From NCBI GenBank assembly GCA_003956705.1, contig QZCP01000001.1, positions 586,954 through 650,953 on the forward strand: DNA of 64,000 nucleotides. The letters are read 5' to 3'. The notes below the pieces were generated by a model. The model worked only from the letters and a program-made list of their open reading frames with translations, did no database searches and had not been told where the DNA came from. This DNA comes from Brevipalpus yothersi (taxonomy: Eukaryota > Arthropoda > Arachnida > Trombidiformes > Tenuipalpidae). This document shows positions 1-12,576 of this stretch, in pieces (the stretch's first letter is position 1; each line of letters opens with the position of its first letter). A program made the translations under genes and the position numbers.

Positions 1-2213
1 CGCTAAAAGTGGTATGGCTCATGCTCAGGCTCATTTGGCATCTTGCGACAACTGCAATTTGTCAATCAGAGGAATCCGTTACAGGTGTAGCCAATGTGAA
101 GATTATGATCTTTGTTCTGAATGTGAAGACAAAGCTATCCATCGTCACCATGATTTCATCAAAATGAGGAACCCTTTCCCACATTCATACCGTGTTATGG
201 CAGTTCACCAATCTTCTTCCTCTGATGTGAAAACAACCAAACAGGACGAGCAACCGAATGGTTCTGAGTCTGGTTCTTCTGCTGTTGCCAATCCTCCAAC
301 ACCTGATGACAAAAAGAAAAAATTAAAGCGTTCTCGAGAGGGAAGATACACTGGGTTCCCAAGAGTCGTGCTTAACGATATTTACGCAACTGATCCTTAC
401 ATCTCACGTAGTCCTCTGGTGAGGTCTGGAGAGTCCAAGTTTTTGGGAGCTCATCTTATAGGTGACGATGAGCAGATTGTTTTGCCCCCGGGACGACATT
501 TCATCAAAAATTGGAAAGTGAAAAACACTGGCACAAAATCTTGGTCAAGTCGGACTTCTCTCGAAAACGTTAGAGTTGCTCTTGGATTGAAGCCACTCCT
601 CGAAAATTTGTATGTTCCCCATCTAAAGCCTGGCGAAGAGGGATTGATTTGTGTCAGCTTCATCGTGGAAGATGTCACAACATGGGCTTCTCTTCCAGTC
701 ACTCTCTCTTCTCATTGGATGTTGCATCACAAGGGAATTCCATTTGGCCAGCGCCTTGTTTGTCAAGTGATTGTTGATACCGAGTCTAATTGCTCTTCTG
801 ATGCGCAAAAAAGTCAATCAAACTGCAAAGGCTCAACTCCTGATCTGCTTGGGTTCTCAAAGTCAAAGGGCCTAACTCCTGAGTCGAATGATTGGCTCTC
901 TGGTCTTGGGAAGGATCTCTCCCCTCAGACCAACTCTCACCCCATACCCCTTCCCTACATTCCTCTCACAACAACCAACACTAAATCGGTTGGAACAAAT
1001 GAAGCCATCGATCTCTCTGCATCTTCATCTGTGAATCATATGAAGAACCTGCGTGCTAATCAATATCCCTTGCTACCAAATTATGGTCCATTTTTCATGA
1101 CTACCGAGAGAAATGGTGTGAAGGAGACAAAGGATGTGACACAAATGATGAAGAAATATCATGATCTGCTTCGTGACAGTCCTTTCCTTGAAGAAAGAGC
1201 AAGCTCGCCCGAGGAGGCTGACGACTTTGTTATCCTTCCCTATCCTGAATATTCTCATCAACCTGGAGAATGTTCATCATCTTCATCGCTTGAAGTTATT
1301 CCTGATGAAGCAGCTACTCAGTCTTCAATGGAACCGCAACCAAGTCAGATATTCAATGAGGCTGACATTCTGAGCTCAAAGGAAGAAAGCGAATTGACTG
1401 GTCCTAGTTTGAGTAAAGTTCTCAACAAAATTCCTACAAACCCCACTCTGATTCAGAAATCATCTGAGCAGTGTATTGTGAATGAGAAAAATGATGCATC
1501 ATGTGGAGACAAGTCCAAGTCAACCAAAATCGATTCAAATGATGACCAATCAAAAAAATCCGAGGTGAACTATGATGGTTCCCTTTTTGATTTCATTAGC
1601 GCAAACCCTCAAGAATTTTGTGGAGCAGTTTCAAACTCAAATGGCCAATTTCCTACAAACTCTGAACCTGCTGCGTCAGCGCCAAGTATTTCATCGGAGA
1701 GTATTCAACAGAACTCCAATATTCAGTCTTCACATGCCAATCCTAGCTCTCTATGGTCAAATGCTGGTCAATTTGTGGAAAATGTCAAAAGAAACTTGTT
1801 GCCCCCATCAAATCTAGTACCACAGGTAAGTCAAGGTTGTATTACTTCACTTTTCACTCTTCACTAACTCATGATTTCTCTCCTAGGATCTGTTCCGACA
1901 GGCCCCAATACCTTCATGCATGGTCGGCGAATCTTTCCCTCAAGAGACTCCTCAAACTCGAGAGCCTGTTCGTTCTTCCGACAGCCCTAAATTGAGAAAA
2001 TCAATGAGCTTACTCTTCGAGATGGGATTCTGGAACGAAGAGCTCAATCGAGAGCTTCTGATCAAAAACAAATTTGATGTGACCGACACTGTGAATGAGT
2101 TGTTAAAGCCAAGAGTCACTGAAAATTCTCTCCCCTCTGGCGTTATTTCTTCCCAGCCTCGCACTAATGGTCCATCCAGGACTCGGCTGGGATATTTTGA
2201 TGAGTTTGACTAA
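1..2213 (+). CDS. NBR1: NBR1-like selective autophagy receptor (3' part, 5' end outside window)
   Basis: Exons run from before base 1 to 1825 and from 1887 to 2213; the 61-bp intron is in phase 0. The frame is open upstream of the ATG at 14, so the gene starts outside the window and the usual N-terminal PB1 domain is not visible. Counting from that ATG, a ZZ zinc finger (C11, C14, C25, C28, C34, C37 and trailing His) is followed by an FW domain with its four tryptophans at about W167, W177, W224 and W235. A LIR motif, DDFVIL then P, lies at 1220-1237 and resembles the NBR1 LIR. Exon 2 encodes a C-terminal UBA domain. In the family, UBA binds ubiquitinated cargo, LIR binds Atg8/LC3, and FW is the hallmark that separates NBR1 from p62. 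AATAAA signals overlap at 2228-2237. ILRUN also has an FW domain but lacks ZZ. Confidence 0.87.
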
Positions 2214-4077
2214 AATGATAATTTGACAATAAATAAAGACGTTTTCTTCAGAATTCTCGTTACACGTTTCAAGAAGTTGATGATCTTACTGTTTCGACCT
2301 ATCATCTAAGAATTTCCTATTTCGAGTTGGATGTGCATGCCCCTTTTTATGATCAGAGGTACTCCTTAGAGAAGGATCAGTCCTGAGTGCAGCGAATGAG
2401 TGCATGATCTCTGTGGGGCTAATATCATTATTGATGCTTCACAAGTTGTTTCTCTAGTACATGAGCCAAGATTCAAAATCCAGACAGAATACTTGCTTCA
2501 ACGAATTTTAGTAATAAATGAGGAAATCTTCCACCAAAGAGGTTGAATTTTCCGGAATTCGGCCTACTGAGATGAGGATTAATACTTATGATGCCAATAT
2601 CATGGCTTTCATCAGTGTTTTTTGTCCCGATTCGACGATGTGTTTTTCTTATGAAACATATCAAGATCAAATGCTAAATGCTGGAACAAAAAATAATCTT
2701 CCCAATTGCTGAAGTTTGCTGATCACTACTAGTGGTGAGCCTCTTCCCTCAATAATGCTACTTACAATTCTATGTATGACTAAAAGGCTTGTTAGCTCTT
2801 GAAGAAAATGAAACTTATACTCGGTCAATGTTCTTTGCAAAAACAGTTATCGTTTCATCATGTGTGCAAGCTAAGCATTTTCAAACGATCAACAGGATTC
2901 AGAGAAAATATACCAACAAGTCAGGAAGCTCAAATGTCTTTCACATTGCGTAGACGAGAAAAAAAAGCAATCAAAATATTTATGGGAAAATGATTAGACG
3001 GAGTAATTAGTGAATCGGCTCATGAATTGTGATGCAATATGCACAATAGAACAATCGAATGCATCACTTCCCGATGTTCCGAATCACCTCATCCGATGCA
3101 GTATTCCTAGATTCTATAATCGAAAATCAAGCGAACAATCTTCGAAATAAGGAAGGAATTAATAATGATGATCCATAAGTTTCAGAAGCAAGAAACTTTT
3201 GGAAACAAAACTTCCATAGGTGAGGAGCAGAATTCATTTTTTTCCGGAAGATAGTTTCTTCCCACTGACTATCCAAACCAAACCAATCCAAAGTATTGAT
3301 AATTGCAAGTGATGGAAGAAATTGCAGTATCACTGCAAGTTTCTCTCATTCTTCTATCTTACACCATTGATCATCATCATCATCCAGGAGAAAATAATTA
3401 AACATAGACATAGACATAGTGAGAGAGGTAATTTTAACCTTTCGATAGCAAGGGTCATAAGAAAGTTGATTAAAGAAAGAAAGAGGGAGAGATTAATGAT
3501 GATTAAGTAGGCCTTATATAGCGGGAGCTGAATTGAGCTGACGATGTGAGTTGCTGCTTCAAGTGTGAAGTCCAAACATGAACAGCTCTCGTGGACATGC
3601 TATACACACACATTCATATACGTTTGTTTTGATCTCGTTTATGGTGTTTGATTTTCTTTGTTTTTATCGAATCAAATTTAGTTTATTTGTTTTCTATGCA
3701 ATGACCACATCGTTATTGTGATCATTATCTTTTCTTCCATATTGAGGAATACATTTACACATTCTAATCGAGATCTGAATCATGTAGAGCAGTGTTAATG
3801 ATGAGGAGACAATTAGAAATATTTTTTGATCCCTCCAATAATTGTTGTTACTCGGATTCTGTTTGTTTCCATTGTTTTGTCTGTATATGTGGGCTCAACA
3901 ATATCAATTTCACACACTATTAACACCTCTCGTTTTCATCATCAAATGATTTACATTTTGAGGACCTTGAAAATGTTTTCATCCGTGTGATCGATCATCA
4001 CCACTTGTGGTCATCCTTTTTTTGTGTCTTCTGTGATCATTGTGAGGCTTCCATCAAATCTTGTCTTTACCTTGGTC
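2214..4077. other. intergenic stretch without a recognised gene
   Basis: After the poly(A) signals at 2228-2237 I see only short open frames without splice-flanked structure or family resemblance. The segment is AT-rich and contains the presumed promoter of the next plus-strand gene, but no clear TATA box stands out. Confidence 0.5.
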
Positions 4078-7069
4078 ATGGATCTGATTAACAATTCAAA
4101 ATATTCCAATGGTCCTGATCCTTTTTCTACTGCTTCCGATTACACTGGCTACGATATTGTACGACTAGGTCATGAACTTCATCGTAAACAATTATTCCTC
4201 AATTCCCAAAGAGAATCATTAGTCAAATTGAAGGATGATTTGAGTAAATTAAATGATGAATTGTTCAAATTATCATGGGTCAATGGTAAGAAGCGGCTCA
4301 ATATAGATCAATTGTTAGCCTGTGGACCTGATCAAAATCCAGGACTTCATTGTCTTCAAGCCATAACTCTGGACAATGTGGTATACAAAGATGCCCATCT
4401 CAAATTATCATGTTTAGCTGGAGAATTCAGTGAACTTCTTTTAACTCTAAGAGCAAGACCAGATTATGTTGCACTTCTTCTTATGGAACTTGAACGTTAC
4501 AGTATAACTAATTTGCCATTGATCACCTCGATAATCATGTCTACACTTTATGGAGACTGTTTATTGCCTGAAGATCAACGTCTTGTATTAGCTCTTCTCA
4601 AAGATTTATTGACTCGCCAAATTGCTTCATGTGACAATCCTCGACGTCTTCTTCGCCAGGGATCTTGTGCATTTTATCGGGTTTACAAATCTTACATCGA
4701 AAATATAAGACCAGCCAAATTGTTTCTTATTAATGCGCTCCGAGAGCCGATCATGTCAGTTCTTATTGACGATGATTCATATTTGGAGATTGATCCGGAT
4801 AATCCGCAGATAAAATTCACTCCAGAACATCGATCTCGTCATCCGATTCACGAATCTAATTTGGATCAAAATCGCGAATTGATGATCTTCAAATTAACCA
4901 CCCTTGTTGCCAAGTTCATAGAAAGTATTGATAGCAATTTGACCTGTTTTCCTGATGATCTTCGATGGTTGATCAAGCAACTCTATTCTTCTCTATCAAC
5001 ACGTCAGAGGAACGTGCTTAAAGCAAAAGAAATCAGTATTACATGCTATGAATTGGTCTTTGCTGACTTTATTTGTCATGCAATCATCAATCCTGAACAA
5101 TATGGTATTGTAGATACTTATATAAGCGATGTGGCTCGTTTTAATTTAATGCAAATTGCTCAAATCATCCAGTCGTTGGTGATGAATGATTGGGATCATG
5201 TAGAATCTAAGTACAAAAATCTTTGCTCCAAAATACCGAGCGACAGTTTCTCGAAAAATTTGGGTCTCATATTCCTCAAGGATACATCCAGTCATGAACC
5301 GTTCCCACCTGTCTACACCACTAGTTGTGATATTTCTCGAACTGCACTTTTCATAACTGAGCCTGATCTTTATGAGCTTATCAGCTCCTTCTTCAATTTG
5401 AATAAGATATGTTTCAATAATAGTGTTAGAACAATACTCTTACAATTGATCACTAAAATTCCAGAATCAACTTATGCTGAAGCACTCGGTCGTAAAAGTA
5501 CAATTTACATCGCACCAAAAAATAGTGACAGCAACGAGGAAGTGAATCTCAGTGAATCAAGTAAATTGAAGCGAGGTCTACTGAAAAGAGTCACTCGGCG
5601 GAAAAACAATCAGGACCAGCGTAATAGTGTCAACAGCAATAGTGGTGGTAGCACTCCCACAAAAAATTCGAATAGTCCAAATATCATCAATTCATCGCTT
5701 CATGCTTCATCTTCATCGATACCTTCGCTCAACTCAAATGATGATCAGCAATCAAATAGTAAAGCAAAGAATGACAGCGATACTCTGCAAACTGAAGTGT
5801 TGGTTTTCAATCTTCCCGAAGCAAGTGTAAGCTCAAAAGTGTCCTTAGATCTCTCGACAAATGTTGAGAAACTGATCATTTTATCAGAGAGTGATAACTT
5901 GGATGAACAGCTGGAAACCGAAGTCAAAACTTTTAGTCACATACTCAGTTGTGTCGATATTCAAACTTGTGATATATCTGTGAATCAGCTTAAAGACATA
6001 CCTGTCGAATCAGAAGAGTTTATATCAGAGATGATTTCAATTTTTCAAGTGAGTTTCAGTTGATTATGTTTCCTTTTCCTAACAATATTGTACTCTTTAC
6101 TCTTTACTCTAGACTGTTTCAGCTGAAAGGCTTTTCAGAGATGATCATTACGATGCCATTGCTCTACATGAAGCAATCAGACTTTTGAGATCATGGAGCA
6201 AAGCAGACATTATTAAACTTGTAAATGTTCTCAGAAAAGAGAGTGATGAGAAATATTCGCACTCTAATCTTCTTCTCAAACAGCATCAGAGCCTTCTTGG
6301 TACCACTTCTCTTGTCAAGCGAATAATCGATTACTTGGAACGAGATAAGCAAGTCTCAAATCATATCTTGGTCAGCCAATGTGCTCGGTTCTACATCAAT
6401 AGCAAAGACAAAGAACTTGATGAATTCATTCAAAATTTTCAGAAACTTGCTGCTTCGGACGAAAAGACCCAGCTTGTAGATACATTCCTCAATACCCTGT
6501 ACAGTGATATGGAGAGTGATCAGATGTGGCAGATTGTCACCGAAGAGCAGTTTGAATATGGGAAGAAGCTTGTTGAAAGATTCGTCATGGGACAGATATA
6601 TCCTCATGCGCTCTATCCAAACGTTGAGGGTGATATTTTCAGAGATCAAATTCTACAGAAACATATAAATACCTTATCAGGCCTTATATCACCCGACCAT
6701 GAAGACCTTAAAATCCCTCCCGAGTATCACGTTCAATGTCCTTGGATAGCAATACAAAAACAAATATTGACGATTAATGCATACAAAACTCCCCGAGAAA
6801 AAGTGGAATGCGTTTTGAAATGTTGCAAAATGATCATGAATTCACTCAGTCTTGCTAACTTGAAATCGATACCAGGAGCAGACAATATGATTCCTGTGTT
6901 AGTATTTGTTCTCATCAAAGCCAACCCTTCCTGGCTTCTCTCTAATGTTCAATACGTCAACAGCTTTTATGACAAAAAATTAGCTGGTGAACATGCATAT
7001 TATTGGACTTATTTTAGCTCTGCGGTGGAATTTGTTAAAACAATGGATTATCAAGAAACAAGCAAATAA
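4078..7069 (+). CDS. GAPVD1: GAPVD1 / RME-6 / Gapex-5-like RasGAP-VPS9 protein
   Basis: Exons 4078-6048 and 6113-7069 (64-bp intron, phase 0) give 975 residues. The frame is open for 18 codons upstream with only a GTG, so the ATG at 4078 is taken as the start. The N-terminal half has a RasGAP-like helical domain (roughly residues 150-420, with the stretch LLRQGSCAFYRVYKSY). A Ser/Asn-rich linker follows (about 500-600). The C-terminus is a clear VPS9 domain ending GADNMIPVLVFVLIKANPS then SNVQYV; D914 and Y938 match the conserved Asp and Tyr of Rab5 exchange factors. The family activates Rab5 on endosomes and clathrin-coated vesicles. At 975 residues it is much shorter than human GAPVD1 (about 1,480), the linker being compressed. 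The VPS9 assignment is firm; catalytic competence of the GAP part is not assessed. Confidence 0.85.
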
Positions 7070-7486
7070 TGTCAATCAACTTCAATTGCTCAAATGGAAA
7101 TATTTCGAAAAAACAACATCATTATCAATTGTTTCCGTCCACAGAATAGCTTTTCTATTAATGCTCGTTTGCACGTATCGCCCAAATTGAAAATTTTTTG
7201 CCATTTTGGCCAATCTATTCATATATATTTTGTAACTCAAACAAATTTTAATGAGATATTTGAAGCTCTACTTTATAAGGGATATTTAATTTATTTGATG
7301 TTTTACATTTGTTGTTATATTCCTGAAGATACCATTTTGATATTTGATACTAAAAAAATTCATCTCCACATTCTTATTCATCTCCTCTCTCAACTAGCTG
7401 CCTTCTTTACTTTCCCAGGCCACTACTTTTCTCGCTACTTCATTGATCGTTTGAAAAAATCTTCTCCTAGCATCTGAGAATTGTGT
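7070..7486. other. 3' flank of the GAPVD1-like gene
   Basis: AT-rich 3' untranslated and intergenic sequence. It carries a 127-codon open frame (7094-7477) of biased, phenylalanine/isoleucine-rich composition with no recognisable motif, which I treat as chance. Confidence 0.5.
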
Positions 7487-7558
7487 GGGTCAGTGGTCTA
7501 GGGGTATGATTCTCGCTTAGGGTGCGAGAGGTCCCGGGTTCAAATCCCGGCTGACCCC
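7487..7558 (+). tRNA. tRNA-Pro (AGG)
   Basis: A complete 72-nt cloverleaf without intron. The acceptor stem pairs GGGTCAG (7487-7493) with CTGACCC (7551-7557), with discriminator C at 7558. The anticodon stem CTCGC/GCGAG (7512-7516, 7524-7528) holds the loop TTAGGGT, giving anticodon AGG at 7519-7521. The T arm CCGGG-TTCAAAT-CCCGG (7534-7550) includes the B box. CCA is not encoded, as usual in eukaryotes. A T5 run at 7562-7566 fits RNA polymerase III termination. Confidence 0.97.
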
Positions 7559-7560
7559 AT

Positions 7561-8030
7561 CTTTTTCCCTTTTGACTAGGAATTTTTTCACTACTCTCAT
7601 AGCCTCCAAAAATTCTTGTTACACTCTAATCTGTCCGTTTATTGACTAATTTGTTGGAGTAAGAGTTAATTTAATTGTATTCCACCAAATGATGAATTAA
7701 ATTGCTGGGTTATCGGTAGATCATCGGAACGTTTCGGCTTTGAGCAACACAGCTTCCCCTTGAAGCGTAACTTGACTAGATCCCAATGGCCTCACTAGGT
7801 TTTAGTGGAGGTGTTAAGGGAAAGATTGATTCTAACAAGTAGTTGTAAGTCCCATTTCTGAGAGAAAAGTAGACTGTTTCCTTCCTCTCATGATTAGGAT
7901 TTTGAAAATATCATTTATTCGTTGATATTCTATAGCATTATTGATTTCCAAAAGACAGATACCAAAACTCCAGGGGGTCAACAGTATAAAAGATAATGCC
8001 CACATGCGAAAGTTATATGCAATAATACTG
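7561..8030. other. intergenic, no gene seen
   Basis: Between the tRNA terminator and the minus-strand stop of the acetyltransferase gene. It should hold that gene's 3' untranslated region; nothing else was recognised. Confidence 0.5.
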
Positions 8031-8834
8031 TCAAACTTTGAGTTTTTTCTCAAATCTACATGTAAGATAATTTGCTCGGCCGGACTCTTGAGTGAATCCC
8101 AATGATTTGTAAAAAGAAATTTTATCATCAGCACAGTCAAGATCCATCTTGTAAGCTCCTTGATTGAGAACCAGCAACTTGAGGCACAAGACAAGGGCCT
8201 TACCTAGTCCTTGTCCACGATATTTTTCATCAACTACAACATCTTGCACATGTCCAACCTAGATGAAAATCAAACAATGTAGCTCAGAAAGAGCGTTTGA
8301 GGCTCGAAGAAGAAGTAGCACTGGAGCAAAAATTATGATTAGCATCTTTTTTCAAAGATGATCAAGCTCAATCATGAGGCTTGAAATGCTTAGAGATAAT
8401 TTAAAAATAGATAAACTAACATAACATTTGTCCAGAGACTTACCCAAGCACATTCATGAGTGAATTTAGGCTCGAAAAGCAAAGTTGCCGAAGCAGCAAC
8501 TTGATTGGTGTTCAAATCTTCCAAAATGATTATTCTCATCAATTGAGAGCTTTTCATGAGCTGGAAACGTTCTAATCAAACACAAAATGAGATGAGTAAG
8601 ATGAATAAATGATTATTGATTCAACTTACCTTCATAATCTTTTCTGGAAATTGTTCCCACAACGGACAGCTGAGATAAAACATTCAGATGTCCATGGTCA
8701 AAATCATCAATTCGGAGTGGACGAAGTTTCAAACCTTTCTCAGAAAGCTTGAAATCACAATCTTTACCGACCAGTGACCAGTCCAGATTTTCGATTACTT
8801 GTGGATCAAACAAGTATGTATCGTTGGCCACCAT
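8031..8834 (-). CDS. GNPNAT1: glucosamine-6-phosphate N-acetyltransferase
   Basis: Three minus-strand exons, 8834-8630, 8571-8444 and 8258-8031, join in frame to 186 residues (human GNPNAT1 has 184). The protein opens with the MF-like segment DTYLFDPQVIENLDW, continues through an ASATLLFEPKFTHECAW strand, and then shows the GNAT core: VGHVQDVVVDEKYRGQGLGK, where RGQGLG is the acetyl-CoA pyrophosphate loop, and DDKISFYKSLGF near the end. The enzyme acetylates glucosamine-6-phosphate with acetyl-CoA on the way to UDP-GlcNAc, which in arthropods feeds chitin and glycan synthesis. Introns are 58 and 185 bp. An alternative upstream ATG exists at 9027, but translation from 8834 already matches the full family length, so I chose that start. 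Confidence 0.93.
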
Positions 8835-10749
8835 GCCTATGACTAAGAGAACCCAAACAGAGACTTTTACCACACACACAGAACCAAAACAAAAGTGATG
8901 CAATCGATTGCGCAGAGCTTGCAACTACTGACTTGGAGGACAAACGAATCACTTCGACTTTTCGTTCAAAAGAATCAACTTTTATGGTAATTCTTATTCC
9001 TTCAAACATCACATCAAAATGCTCCATAAATGCACTTAATCACAACTGGTTTGGAAACTCCCAAAGGCCTTCTCTGATTGGGAAGATTGAAAGTGAAGTT
9101 ATCAACCAATCAAGAGCTCGGATTTAGCAATTCGTTCTGACGAAAAAATTTCATCTCAAACAGAGGAGGAAAAGAGAGAGTGAGATATAAATCAGGTAAT
9201 GTACTTTGCTCAGAAGCTAATCAAGTTCACTAATTGCTTGTGCAGGTTAGTTAGCATCTTGCTTTCAATTCCCTACACTTGGAATCAAAAATATTCCGAG
9301 TTTCCGCAAATCGCAAATCGACTAACAAGTTGTAAGTGATATATTATGTGTACACATAAGCTGGACAGAATGAGCTCCAGTGCGATTGAAGTTGTGTATA
9401 ATAGCTAGTTCAAGAACTGAGATAATATCGAGGCTTTTTGGGAGTTGTCGTCTTTACCGGTCAGAAATTCTTGTTAATATTCAAGGTCTGATGAGAACTT
9501 GGTCTTGAATCAGAGAGATAGTGAGCCATTCGAGTAGACATTTCATCAGAAAATTCAAATTGCCCCCTGACTTGATGAGTAGAATTTTTCTCAAATTTAT
9601 AATTAATTGCATATTTTTCTAGAAAATATATGAAAATCCAATTCGAGAGCCTTTTTAATTTTACTACTTTTTATGAATGAAAAGTGAAATTATACTCATC
9701 AAAATTCATTTCCTCACTTCTTTTCAATTGGAATAATTTCCCAGAGGAGCAATTGGGTTTAGTCACTGCAGCATAAAAAATAGATCTATTGAGTCTTGGT
9801 TGATCGCTGATTAGTTTTTCCAGAGTCTGGTGAAACTAGACTGAATAATGGCTTTCGTAGTACCTACAGAAATAGCACTGAACCTAACTTCTTAAGGTGC
9901 ATTTATGACATGGGAGCTTTCAGAGTTTTCGAACCAAAAAATTAAGGAAGTACAAATGCATATGAGCTGTGCCAACATGTATGTATTTTATATTCATCTA
10001 ACTGTAAAATTGTGTTCATTTTTGAAACCTCTAAATTTGAAGTGGCTAAAAATATCAAAATTTGGAACTCTTCTTCCTCATTTAGAATGGAGAACAATGA
10101 GTTTTTGACTCCCTAATTCACCATCAACAAGATCTCAAGAATTTTCCATGGTCCCAGGCAGTGACGCAATAGAATGAACATGAGATATATCAGAAGTGTT
10201 GGCAATTTTGGCTCCACAAAGTGAGGGTAAATGTTCCTCGAGTCCATGGTCGAACTTTTTCCTTGAGCTGTCATCCCTCAACTCTTTTAGAAGACCTGGA
10301 AGAGCTTCACTCTGCTTCTAATACTGAATCTCTCCATTCTGCTGACATATAATTGGGAGAAATATATTCACGGTTCCATGGCTCTAGACATGCTCCGAAT
10401 TCGCTTCATGTCTCATATAATCAGGCATCTGAACATTCAGAACATTCCGAAGCCTTGCGCGTACACTCAAAGCGCTGTTTACTTCTTGAAAATAGTGAAT
10501 TTAATGAGTATAATTAGATTATAATTGTGACTTCTTTTTTCCAAAAATTGTGTTAAAAAAATTCTATTCTTGAGAGTCACTAGAACTCTCCATTATTCTA
10601 CGCTCAGGAAACCTCCGATCTCGATTCACTTAACGGAATGATGCAACCTCCAACACCATCCATTAATCCGCTTGAATTTTGGTCGGACCTTAATCATCGG
10701 TCCTTGTTTTTTAGATGAGCTTATTCTTTACAACCTGCTGGTTTGCAAT
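8835..10749. other. divergent intergenic region
   Basis: Separates the minus-strand acetyltransferase from the plus-strand Ly6 gene, so it must hold both promoters. A potential 5' exon of the acetyltransferase may lie near 8900-9030. Otherwise only short, low-complexity open frames were seen. Confidence 0.45.
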
Positions 10750-11891
10750 ATGACATTTTTTAGACGTTTCACGGGTAAGCAGTCATATTACTAATCGATT
10801 GTATGAATGCTCGTTCTGACAAGCTCATATTCTCACGAGATTGATTACGAGCTCGAATCGAGAGAATTCTCAGAAAGCCAGAATTTTTTGATCAATTAGA
10901 TGATAAAAGAATCTTGTTTGACACTTTACAGTTCAAGCTGATAGAAAAAGTGTATGTATGAGTGAAATGAAAAATTTCCATTATCTCAGTGTGGAGATGG
11001 TTTGCTTCATGTTACTTCAATACAGTCACATCCCGCTAAATTCATATATTTTGTAAATTACTTTGATACAGATATGAGATATGAGATTCAAAGATATTCT
11101 GTCTCTTCCTTCCCTCGGTCAGTCTCGAATGTTCCCTCCATATTCGTAAAAGTTTTGAGTCGTGATTTTTAACGCAAACCCTAAGCTGCTCAAATTTTAG
11201 TAGCAGCTATAGATTGATCCAAGTTTACTGGTAGTTTCTCATATTGCAAGTCGAACTGAAATTTTGAGATCCATATCCATCTTTTTCAGGCTGCCTCCTT
11301 GGTTTTATAGTCATTTTTGTCATATCATCCGTGGAAAGTGCAGAGGAATGCCTTAATAGTAAGTAATTGGATTCAGCCCCCAATCGATTAAATTAACATT
11401 ATCGATTTCTTTGCTTTCACTCGTCCTTTCACCACCAGAGAAGAGGACACAATGCTTTGTCTGCACCACCGAGAACAATCCCCATTGCCAGGATCCATTT
11501 AATCAAACTCTCGATACACCAGTAAGCGAAAGGTTGGTACCTCTTAAGCACTGTGAAGGCTGTTGCGTAAAGATTATCAGAGAGCAAGGAACGCGTAAGT
11601 AAATTTATCACCCGAGTCTATCGATTTTAGAAGTGAAAAATTAATTAACTCAATTTTAATCTCTACTAATTAGCTGAACAACTCATTCAACGGAGCTGCC
11701 TGAGCGATATTGGAATCAAGTTGTTCATGGTGGATCTTGTATGCATGGAGGAGTCCAATGGTAAAGGAGAAATGTGTTTTTGTGAAACTGATGGTTGCAA
11801 TCGAACTAATTCCCGAACATATCCATTCAGGGCATTTTTTATGCTCATATTTTTAGCTGTTCCTATGATATCATTTCATCTAGTGAGCTAA
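10750..11891 (+). CDS. Ly6/uPAR-superfamily, Quiver (Sleepless)-type GPI-anchored protein
   Basis: Four exons, 10750-10774, 11290-11358, 11439-11594 and 11674-11891, join in frame (phases 1, 1, 1) to 155 residues. The first coding exon is only 25 nt (ATG to GTAAGC). Exons 1 and 2 together make a signal peptide (MTFFRRFTGC, then a hydrophobic run ending SSVESA). The mature part is a cysteine-rich three-finger domain: CFVCTTENNPHC, HCEGCC, RSCLSD, then CFCETDGCN, the terminal CxC...CN pattern typical of the arthropod Quiver family. A hydrophobic tail (AFFMLIFLAVPMISFHLV) fits a GPI signal. Members are surface proteins that modulate channels or form septate junctions; which role applies here cannot be told. 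The exon-1 assignment rests on phase match and a plausible signal peptide. Confidence 0.78.
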
Positions 11892-12576
11892 ACTCATTTT
11901 CATCGAATTATTTATGTTGATATTAGAACAAGTCTGAACCTCTACATTTCGCGTTGTCTTCCAGCAATACATGTACTTCAAAAATTGTTAGACAACAATA
12001 CTCCTCTCTGTTTAATTGCTTTTAGAATATTTCTTAGGCTTTTAATATACACTGCAAGATAAATAAACTGTCATAAACTATGGAAATACAGATCTTATCT
12101 TGAGAATCACAAATTGATACTCTTATTTTAAACAAATTTAGAATTCTTCACATCGAATTCATTTAAGTTTCCATAACTTGAGCCCCTTTTCGAAACAGAA
12201 AATCGGCACCCCTATGGCTGGTAAAATCTAAAAATGGTAAAAAATTCTGGGGCTGAAAAATTTTTGTGGCCTTTTTTCGTGATAAGAACTTTTTTTAATA
12301 ATCGATTAGCTTTCGAAAGATTAATCGATTGCTCAGAACTTTACGATCAATCAGTTGATCAACTAAAACGAACAATCGTCCAGCCATAATTGACAAAAGT
12401 CTTGAATTCTGCGCTTAAAAGTTGGATGTGAGAGCCAATCACAAGACGGAGCCATTTGCTATGCTAGACTCAGTCCTTCAAAGTCAGATCTTGTTTGTGT
12501 CCTTTTGGAACAACATTTTCGATTGTTTTGATTTTTTTCGGCCCAAATAAGACCCTTGATTAGTGTTGGATTAACA
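11892..12576. other. Ly6 3' region and COX5B promoter region
   Basis: AT-rich spacer. It contains an inverted repeat at 12300-12330 with ATCGAT cores and a central TTCGAA, about 250 bp upstream of the COX5B start codon. No coding sequence was recognised. Confidence 0.5.

Noticed and set aside
451..702. Antisense open frame of 83 codons within the NBR1-like gene
   Set aside because: It is the complement of the FW-domain coding sequence, with no own motifs or splice structure.
4024..4077. GTG-initiated N-terminal extension of the GAPVD1-like protein
   Set aside because: A eukaryotic nuclear gene would use the first ATG, at 4078. The 18 extra residues have no family match.
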